Assembly: GCA_038235385.1 (NCBI GenBank)
Contig: JBBSTY010000071.1
Location: forward strand, 1-20,418
From: JBBSTY01 sp038235385
GTDB taxonomy: Bacteria > Actinomycetota > Acidimicrobiia > Acidimicrobiales > Acidimicrobilacustridaceae
DNA length: 20,418 bases
Reading direction: 5' to 3'
Positions 13,647 to 18,633 of this stretch are shown one piece after another. The position numbers and the translations under genes are program-made. Positions within the stretch are counted from its first letter, which is position 1. The number at the start of each line of letters is the position of its first letter. The notes beneath the pieces were generated by a model. The model was not told where the DNA came from. It worked only from the letters and a program-made list of their open reading frames with translations, and searched no databases.

Positions 13647-14336
13647 TCACGCGCCGGGACCGGACGACCCTGCCGGATCCATGCCGGTCGACGCGGCGAG
13701 TCCGATGTCGACGATCCGAGCGAGGGCGGCCGCCTGCCGGCGCTCGCGGGAGCGGAACGCGGGCCCGTTGCGCCCGAGCACCAACGCCATCGCCGACGTG
13801 GCCAGCGGCGCCCACACCACATCATCGGGACCTGACATCCCCGCTCGCACACGGTCCGAGCTCTGGCCACCGGCCACGAACGCGGCGACCCAGTCCGCGC
13901 TGGGAGCGTCGCCCTGGCCGGTGATCATCGCCCCCGACGCGAGCTCGACCACGACACCCCAGTCCGCCCCGACGGTCGAGATCGCACGCCGGCACAGCTC
14001 GCCGACGGCGTCGCCTGCCGTGGAGGTCGCCACGAGGGCGACCGCCGCATCCAGGGCGTCGATGCGGGGGGTGTCGCTCGATCCCACCGCGGTGACCTCC
14101 TCGACGTCGACCTCGTCGACCTGGTGCATCTCGTCCACCATCAAGGCGACCAGGGCATCGATGGGACCGTCGATGCCCGGGAGCTCGACCACGAGCTCGT
14201 CGATGACCTGACCCGCCCCGCGTTCGAGGATGTCGATCCCCACGACATCACCGCCGACCGCGCCGATCCGGGCGGCGACCGCGCCCAGCGCTCCGGGACG
14301 ATCGGGCAACCAGACCCGGACGACGTAGGTGTGCAT
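13647..14336 (-). CDS. ACT-domain protein with a GAF-like C-terminal domain
   Basis: This is a 229-residue protein. Residues 1 to about 75 form an ACT domain, seen in MHTYVVRVWLPDRPGALGAV, AARIGAVGGDVVGIDILE and IDELVVELPG. This fold normally binds an amino acid as an allosteric signal. A second part (about 90-229) contains ALDAAVALVATSTAGDAVGELCRRA, DWGVVVELASG, VWAPLATSAMALVLGRNGPAFRSRERRQAAALARI. It resembles a small GAF-type sensor fold, an assignment I make by pattern only. No catalytic or DNA-binding domain is present, so a regulatory role is likely, but the target is unknown. The start ATG at 14336 begins the ACT strand directly and lies 6 nt after TACGCT. It is divergent from the TetR gene (167 bp) and convergent with glpK (34 bp). 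Confidence 0.8.
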   Translation of the reverse strand: MHTYVVRVWLPDRPGALGAVAARIGAVGGDVVGIDILERGAGQVIDELVVELPGIDGPIDALVALMVDEMHQVDEVDVEEVTAVGSSDTPRIDALDAAVALVATSTAGDAVGELCRRAISTVGADWGVVVELASGAMITGQGDAPSADWVAAFVAGGQSSDRVRAGMSGPDDVVWAPLATSAMALVLGRNGPAFRSRERRQAAALARIVDIGLAASTGMDPAGSSGPGA

Positions 14337-14342
14337 GCCACC

Positions 14343-14348
14343 AGCGTA
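14343..14348 (-). promoter_or_regulatory. -10 box (TACGCT) for leaderless ACT-domain gene
   Basis: TACGCT on the minus strand ends 6 nt before the ATG at 14336, with no Shine-Dalgarno. Confidence 0.45.
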
Positions 14349-14466
14349 GGGACGGCGTGTGAACGGCCGGTTTCGCCCGGACGACGGCCACGCGAACGGG
14401 GCCGGCGTTCGCCGGGATCGGCCCGATCACCACCGCGAGCGGTCGAAGCCGTCGATCCAGCGGTTG

Positions 14467-14482
14467 TTGACCGCTCGGTCAA
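14467..14482. promoter_or_regulatory. TetR-type operator, perfect inverted repeat
   Basis: TTGACCGCTCGGTCAA consists of two 7-bp arms (TTGACCG and CGGTCAA) around a 2-bp centre. Its left half doubles as the -35 of the promoter for the TetR gene just downstream. Size, symmetry and position are those of an autoregulatory TetR-family operator. Confidence 0.75.
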
Positions 14483-14496
14483 GTGCCCCGTAGCGT
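14467..14496 (+). promoter_or_regulatory. Promoter of the TetR gene (TTGACC-18-TAGCGT)
   Basis: TTGACC (14467-14472), an 18-nt spacer and TAGCGT (14491-14496) form the best promoter in the window. The -10 ends 7 nt before the ATG at 14504, again with leaderless spacing and no Shine-Dalgarno. Confidence 0.7.
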
Positions 14497-14503
14497 GCCC
14501 AGG

Positions 14504-15109
14504 ATGAACCGGCGCCTGACCCAGCGTGGCCGAGAGCGGCGCCGCCAGCTCATGGACTACGCGACGGAGCGGTTCGCCGAGAACGGCTACCACCCGACCT
14601 CGGTCGCCGAGATCGTGACGGGCCTCGGGGTCGGCAAGGGCGTCTTCTACTGGTACTTCCAGAGCAAGGAGGAGCTCTTCCTCGAGATCCTGCGGGAGGC
14701 GCAGACCGATCTGCGCCGAGCCCAGAAGCAGGCGATCACCGACGTCGACGACCCGGTACGCCGGATCGAGCTCGGCATCCGCGCCACCATGGCGTGGTCC
14801 GCCGAGCACCGCGACGTGTACACCCTCACCCAGTTCGCGGCCACCGAGTCCCGCTTCGCCCCGGCGCTCCGCAAGGGCGCCGACATCGCCATCCGCGACA
14901 CGATCACCCACGTGCGCGACGGCATCGAGCGGGGTCTGCTCCGCGACATCGAACCCGAGTACATCGCCCAGGCGATGCTCGGCGTCACCGGTCAGCTGGT
15001 GCGCACGTTCCTGCACGAACGTGGCGCGCAACCCACCGAGGTGGCCGACGCGGCCGTGGCCTTCATCCTCGAGGGCATCCTCGTCGGCGATCGGACGCCT
15101 GCGGTCTGA
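14504..15109 (+). CDS. TetR/AcrR family transcriptional regulator
   Basis: This is a 201-residue regulator. The N-terminal helix-turn-helix (about 10-58) reads RRRQLMDYATERFAENGYHP, TSVAEIVTGLGVGKGVFYWY and FQSKEELFLEIL, the standard TetR pattern with the recognition helix containing GVGKGVFYWYF. The remaining helical ligand and dimer domain (60-201) is typical in length and includes FAATESRFAPALRKGA and AIRDTITHVRDGIERGL. The ligand is not predictable. The ATG at 14504 fits the promoter spacing. A start at 14483 would lie upstream of the -10 and is excluded. A perfect palindrome overlaps its -35, so repression of its own gene is likely. The divergent ACT-domain gene, whose start is 130 bp away from the palindrome, may or may not be a second target. 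Confidence 0.93.
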   Translation: MNRRLTQRGRERRRQLMDYATERFAENGYHPTSVAEIVTGLGVGKGVFYWYFQSKEELFLEILREAQTDLRRAQKQAITDVDDPVRRIELGIRATMAWSAEHRDVYTLTQFAATESRFAPALRKGADIAIRDTITHVRDGIERGLLRDIEPEYIAQAMLGVTGQLVRTFLHERGAQPTEVADAAVAFILEGILVGDRTPAV

Positions 15110-15126
15110 CCGGCGGCCGCGCATCG

Positions 15127-15171
15127 ATCAGCTCGATCACCTCTATCAGCTCGATCAGGTCGATCAGGTCG
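15127..15171. repeat. Five tandem 9-bp units between tetR and alaC
   Basis: Units ATCAGCTCG, ATCACCTCT, ATCAGCTCG, ATCAGGTCG and ATCAGGTCG follow one another without gaps. They fill most of the 54-bp convergent gap, and the alaC stop codon (15164-15166) lies inside the last unit. On the minus strand every unit contains TGA, so they give repeated stops in the alaC frame. No stable hairpin is apparent. Confidence 0.85.
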
Positions 15172-16348
15172 GGGGATCGAGCCGGGTCAGCGCCCGCTTC
15201 AGGTTGCGCACCGCCTGAGTGGCGCGCTGTTCGTTCTCGATGAGCGCGAAGCGCACGAACCCCTCGCCACCTTTGCCGAATCCGACGCCGGGCGAGACCG
15301 CGACCTGTGCGTCGGTCACGAGCATCTTGGCGAACTCCACCGAGCCCAGGTCGCGGTACGGCTCGGGGATCGGTGCCCACACGAACATGGTGCCCTTCGG
15401 GGGCTCGACCTCCCACCCGATGCGGTTGAGACCACCACACAGCACATCGCGACGCACCTGGTAGATCTCGTTGACCTCCTTGGGGTACGACGGCGCTTCG
15501 TTGAGCGTGACCGTGGCAGCGATCTGCACCGGCTGGAAGGTCCCGTAGTCGAGGTAGCTCTTGAGCTTCGCGAGCGCGCCGACGACCTCGGCGTTCCCCA
15601 CCAGGAACGCCACCCGCCAACCGGCCATCGAGTACGACTTGGTCATCGAGTAGAGCTCCACGGCAACATCCTTGGCGCCTTCGGCCTGGAGGATCGACGG
15701 GGGCGAGTAGCCGTCGTACCCGAGGTCCGCGTACGCGTTGTCGTGCACGACGACGACCTCCTTCTCCCGGGCGAAGTCGACCACCTTCTGCATGAACTCG
15801 AGATCGACGCAGGTGGTGGTGGGGTTGTGCGGGAACGACATGACGATCACCCGGGGCTTGGGCCACGCGTACTCCCACTGCTCCTGCAGGTTCTCGAAGA
15901 AGTCCTGATCCGTGCCGAGATCGATGGTGCGGATGTCGGCGCCGGCGAACAGCGGACCGTAGACGTGGATCGGGTACGACGGCGATGGAACCAGCGCCGC
16001 ATCGCCCGGCTGGAGGAGGGCCCACATCAGGTGCGAGAAGCCCTCCTTGGCGCCGATCGTGTTGATGACCTCGGTGTCGGGGTCGAGTGAGACGCCGAAC
16101 CGGCGGAGGTAGAGGTCGGCGACCGCCTGGCGCAGCTTGGGGATGCCGCGACTCGACGAGTACCGGTGGTTGCGCGGGTTCTGGACCGCCTCGACCATCT
16201 TGTTGACGGCGACGTCGGGAGAGGGCAGATCCGGGTTGCCGAACCCCAGGTCGATGACGTCGTGACCAGCACGGCGCGCCTCGATCTTCAGCGAGTCGAT
16301 GATCGTGAAGACGTAGGGCGGCAACGAGTTGATCCGGCGAAATTCCAT
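15164..16348 (-). CDS. alaC: Alanine aminotransferase AlaC-like (class I PLP enzyme)
   Basis: This is a 394-residue fold-type I aminotransferase. From memory of E. coli AlaC it aligns along its length, with RINSLPPYVF (5-14), DLGFGNPD (33-40), YSSSRGIPKLR (63-73), GAKEGFSHL (99-107), PSPSYPIHVYG (121-131), HNPTTTCVDLEF (174-185), HDNAYADLGYDG (202-213), and the PLP lysine K237 in SMTKSYSMAGWR. SPGVGFGKGGEGFVRFAL supplies the substrate-carboxylate Arg. It would interconvert glutamate plus pyruvate with 2-oxoglutarate plus alanine. A related LL-diaminopimelate aminotransferase activity is a less likely alternative. The ATG at 16348 lies 6 nt after TACGGT. A TTG start at 16363 would precede that -10. 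The stop lies in a 9-bp tandem repeat. Confidence 0.9.
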   Translation of the reverse strand: MEFRRINSLPPYVFTIIDSLKIEARRAGHDVIDLGFGNPDLPSPDVAVNKMVEAVQNPRNHRYSSSRGIPKLRQAVADLYLRRFGVSLDPDTEVINTIGAKEGFSHLMWALLQPGDAALVPSPSYPIHVYGPLFAGADIRTIDLGTDQDFFENLQEQWEYAWPKPRVIVMSFPHNPTTTCVDLEFMQKVVDFAREKEVVVVHDNAYADLGYDGYSPPSILQAEGAKDVAVELYSMTKSYSMAGWRVAFLVGNAEVVGALAKLKSYLDYGTFQPVQIAATVTLNEAPSYPKEVNEIYQVRRDVLCGGLNRIGWEVEPPKGTMFVWAPIPEPYRDLGSVEFAKMLVTDAQVAVSPGVGFGKGGEGFVRFALIENEQRATQAVRNLKRALTRLDPPT

Positions 16349-16354
16349 GCATCC

Positions 16355-16360
16355 ACCGTA
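16355..16360 (-). promoter_or_regulatory. -10 box (TACGGT) for leaderless alaC
   Basis: TACGGT on the minus strand ends 6 nt before the ATG at 16348 (spacer GGATGC). The whole promoter lies within the 42-bp gap after the ROK gene and its 3' end. Confidence 0.45.
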
Positions 16361-16390
16361 CAACTCGACGCCGGTACGGACGGAGCCGGT

Positions 16391-17371
16391 TCAGGCTCCG
16401 TGGTCGAGATCGGCGGCCAGGAGCGCTGCGCCGATCGCGCCAGCGTCGGTGCCCAGCTCCGCGAGGACCACGGGGATCGCCGGGCGGCGGGACGCGCCGA
16501 GCACGTTCGTCGCAAATGCCTCGCGAGCGGGATCGAGCAGGATGGGTCCCGCCGCGACCAACCCGCCGGCGATCACCATCACCTCCGGGTCGAGGAGGGT
16601 GGCCAGGTTGGCGAGGCCGAGGCCAACCCACCAGGCGAACTCGCGCATCACCTCGAGGGCGTCGGGATCGCCTTCGAGCGCCGCTTGCGTGAGGTGCTCG
16701 CCTCGCACGGCTTCGGGATCATCGCCCGCCAGCGCCACCGCTCGACCCGCCCGCCCCGCGTCGGCGGCCTCGCGTGCCAGGCGTCCGAGACCGCTCCCCG
16801 ACGCGAACCGCTCCCAGCACCCCCGCCGTCCGCAGGGGCAGGCGGGTCCGTTGGGGTCGACGACCAGGTGGCCGGGCTCGCCGGCCAGGCCACCGGCGCC
16901 GGTCACGATGCGGCCGTCGACGACGAGCCCGCCGCCGATGCCCGTCCCGAGCGTCACCAGGCAGGCATCCCGCGCGCCTCGGGCGGCGCCGGCACGGTGC
17001 TCGGCGACCATGGCGCACGTCGCGTCGTTCGCAACCACCACCGGCACCTCCGTCGCCGAGCGGAGCGCGCCGGCGAGATCGAGCTCGATGACCCCCGGGA
17101 GGTTCGGCGCCGTGAGCACCACCCCCTCGTGGCTCACCAGACCAGCGGCGCCGACGCCGACGGCGTCGACCCGATCGATGCCGGCCCGGCCCGTGAGGTC
17201 CTCGATCAGCTCCACGACCGCCGCGACGATCGCGTCGGCGCCGCGCGGGGTGTCGATCTTCGCCGTCACCAACGCGTCGATCGGTCGACGGGGATCGATG
17301 AGCTGCCCGAGGACCTTCGTGCCGCCGATGTCGATGCCGACGACCGTACGCGGAGGGGGCGGACTGACCAT
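16391..17371 (-). CDS. ROK-family sugar kinase, probable glucokinase
   Basis: This is a 326-residue ROK kinase. The phosphate loop GIDIGGTK is at 12-19. VVANDATCA gives N115 and the catalytic base D116, and LVTLGTGIGGG (138-148) is the second phosphate loop. The sugar and zinc segment GEPGHLVVDPNG...CPCGRRGCWE gives E165, H168, zinc ligands C178, C180 and C185, and sugar ligand E187. All residues needed for phosphorylation of glucose are present. ROK proteins also include fructokinases and N-acetylsugar kinases, so glucose is the best but not certain substrate. There is no N-terminal helix-turn-helix, which excludes a ROK repressor. The ATG at 17371 lies 6 nt after TAGCGT. It stands 42 bp upstream of alaC and about 47 bp after the baeRF gene, all on one strand. 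Confidence 0.9.
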   Translation of the reverse strand: MVSPPPPRTVVGIDIGGTKVLGQLIDPRRPIDALVTAKIDTPRGADAIVAAVVELIEDLTGRAGIDRVDAVGVGAAGLVSHEGVVLTAPNLPGVIELDLAGALRSATEVPVVVANDATCAMVAEHRAGAARGARDACLVTLGTGIGGGLVVDGRIVTGAGGLAGEPGHLVVDPNGPACPCGRRGCWERFASGSGLGRLAREAADAGRAGRAVALAGDDPEAVRGEHLTQAALEGDPDALEVMREFAWWVGLGLANLATLLDPEVMVIAGGLVAAGPILLDPAREAFATNVLGASRRPAIPVVLAELGTDAGAIGAALLAADLDHGA

Positions 17372-17377
17372 CGACGG

Positions 17378-17383
17378 ACGCTA
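17378..17383 (-). promoter_or_regulatory. -10 box (TAGCGT) for leaderless ROK gene
   Basis: TAGCGT on the minus strand ends 6 nt before the ATG at 17371. It is the same hexamer as at the tetR promoter. No Shine-Dalgarno. Confidence 0.45.
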
Positions 17384-17418
17384 CCCGCGCACCGACCACG
17401 CGGTGCACCCTGCCGGGG

Positions 17419-18540
17419 TCAGTACCGCAGGAACGCCCCGATCCGCCCGAGGACGTCGAGATCGGCGTCGTCCACGCAGATGGTGGCGCTGATCCCTTGG
17501 GTGAGTGCGTCCTGCACGGCGTCCTCGACCACGTCGACCACTCGGTGCATGGAGCTCGAGCACACGGGGCAGTTGGGCCCGATCGACGCCAGCGCGTCGC
17601 AGGTCCCACATCGCCATCCCGCCTCGGCGTAGCCGGCGGAGACCACCACGTGTTCGACGCGACGGTCGTGCAGAGCTCGCAGCACGCCTTCGAGACCGGC
17701 CACGGCGCGCTGGCTCGCCCCGATGGCGTCGCGGAGCCGGGCCACGAGCTCGGCCTCCTTCTTGCGGACGACGTCGATCTCGAGCTCGATGGCTGCCGCC
17801 CGGATCTCCTCGAGGCCGGATCCGACCGGAACGGCCAGTCGGCCGCAGAGCCGCTCGGCGAGGTACGGGTGCAGGTACGACTCGAGCTCGTGAGCGATCG
17901 GATCGGGAGCACCCATGGCGAAGTACTCGAACCCGTGCTCCTGGAGCAGATCGAACGCGACCTCGGCGGCGTGACGCAGGTGCTGGTGCGTGAGCTCCTC
18001 CACGTGGTGCTGCACCCGGGCGTGCCCCTGATCGCTGTGGCCACGCTCGTCGTAGTCGCGAGGCAGCTCGTCGATCAGTTCGGTCCGCTCCACGAGCTCG
18101 CCCATCTCGAAGACGAAGAGCCGAGCCCGTTGCCGGTCGGCCAGGAGCACCCCCATCCGCTCGTAGTCCTGGACCAGCAGCTCGAGCTGGCGGACCGCCG
18201 GCGCGGCGTTGACGACGATCTGGCTGCGAACAGGCACCGGCACGGGCACGACCCGCCACAGGTCGTGCGCCGAGCAGGCGAAGAACGCCAGCCCCCGGGT
18301 GGCCGTTCGATCGAACCCGCCCTTCACGTACTCCTCGATGCGCCGGAGGTCGCTGGCGACCGATGCATCGCCGTCGGCGTGTTCGCGAGCCGTCTTCAAC
18401 AGGAGGTCGAGCTCGTGCTCGTAGTCGGAGTGGCGGATGAACCGTCGGCCGTCGACATCGAGGTAACAGGTCGTGACCGGTGCGTCGTGTCCTCGGAAGG
18501 CAGCCAGCTCACGGATCGAGTCCTCGGTGATTGCAGCCAC
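17419..18540 (-). CDS. baeRF/Vms1-like protein with eRF1-type domains and a four-Cys zinc ribbon
   Basis: This is a 373-residue protein of the bacterial eRF1-like (baeRF) group, related to the peptidyl-tRNA-cleaving Vms1/ANKZF1 proteins. The N-terminal part (1-125) includes VTTCYLDVDGRRF. In the middle domain (130-225), RARLFVF is followed by SDQ (169-171) where eRF1 has GGQ, then HARVQHHVEELTHQHLRHAAE, which aligns without gaps with the eRF1 helix after GGQ. The C-terminal domain (about 230-373) holds a zinc ribbon (C311, C314, C324, C327) and ends IGAFLRY, close to the eRF1 C-terminus. A ribosome-associated, stress- or hibernation-related role is possible, and release activity is doubtful without GGQ. 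The GTG at 18540 is fixed by GGAGG 5 nt upstream. A longer start at 18582 would overlap the -10. The gene upstream is the ATPase fragment. Confidence 0.85.
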   Translation of the reverse strand: MAAITEDSIRELAAFRGHDAPVTTCYLDVDGRRFIRHSDYEHELDLLLKTAREHADGDASVASDLRRIEEYVKGGFDRTATRGLAFFACSAHDLWRVVPVPVPVRSQIVVNAAPAVRQLELLVQDYERMGVLLADRQRARLFVFEMGELVERTELIDELPRDYDERGHSDQGHARVQHHVEELTHQHLRHAAEVAFDLLQEHGFEYFAMGAPDPIAHELESYLHPYLAERLCGRLAVPVGSGLEEIRAAAIELEIDVVRKKEAELVARLRDAIGASQRAVAGLEGVLRALHDRRVEHVVVSAGYAEAGWRCGTCDALASIGPNCPVCSSSMHRVVDVVEDAVQDALTQGISATICVDDADLDVLGRIGAFLRY

Positions 18541-18545
18541 GGCGT

Positions 18546-18550
18546 CCTCC
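18546..18550 (-). promoter_or_regulatory. Shine-Dalgarno (GGAGG) of the baeRF gene
   Basis: GGAGG lies 5 nt before the GTG at 18540 and decides the start. It is the best ribosome binding site in the window. Confidence 0.75.
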
Positions 18551-18552
18551 GG

Positions 18553-18565
18553 TTCGATGATCGAA
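18553..18565. promoter_or_regulatory. Inverted repeat in the baeRF leader
   Basis: TTCGATGATCGAA is a perfect inverted repeat with 6-bp arms and a 1-bp centre. Flanking GG and CC extend it imperfectly. It sits at the predicted transcription start, between the -10 and the Shine-Dalgarno. It could be a DNA operator. As RNA it has too small a loop unless the centre opens. Confidence 0.4.
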
Positions 18566-18571
18566 ACCCCG

Positions 18572-18577
18572 ATGGTA
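18572..18577 (-). promoter_or_regulatory. -10 box (TACCAT) of the baeRF gene
   Basis: TACCAT on the minus strand lies 31 nt before the GTG at 18540, leaving a leader of about 25 nt with a Shine-Dalgarno. TACCATCGG is shared with the promoter at 4299. No good -35 is seen. Confidence 0.35.
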
Positions 18578-18633
18578 CGCACTCAGCCGTCGAGGTGTGT
18601 CCGAAGGAGAGGCGGAGCGCGCGGTGTTGGGGG

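Noticed and set aside
11996..13870. A 624-codon minus-strand open frame opposite glpK.
   Set aside because: GlpK residues are intact on the plus strand. The antisense frame also runs into the ACT gene and has no start signal.
16349..16631. Upstream and out-of-frame alternatives for alaC, including a TTG start at 16363.
   Set aside because: The TTG precedes the TACGGT -10. The ATG at 16348 begins the AlaC N-terminus directly.
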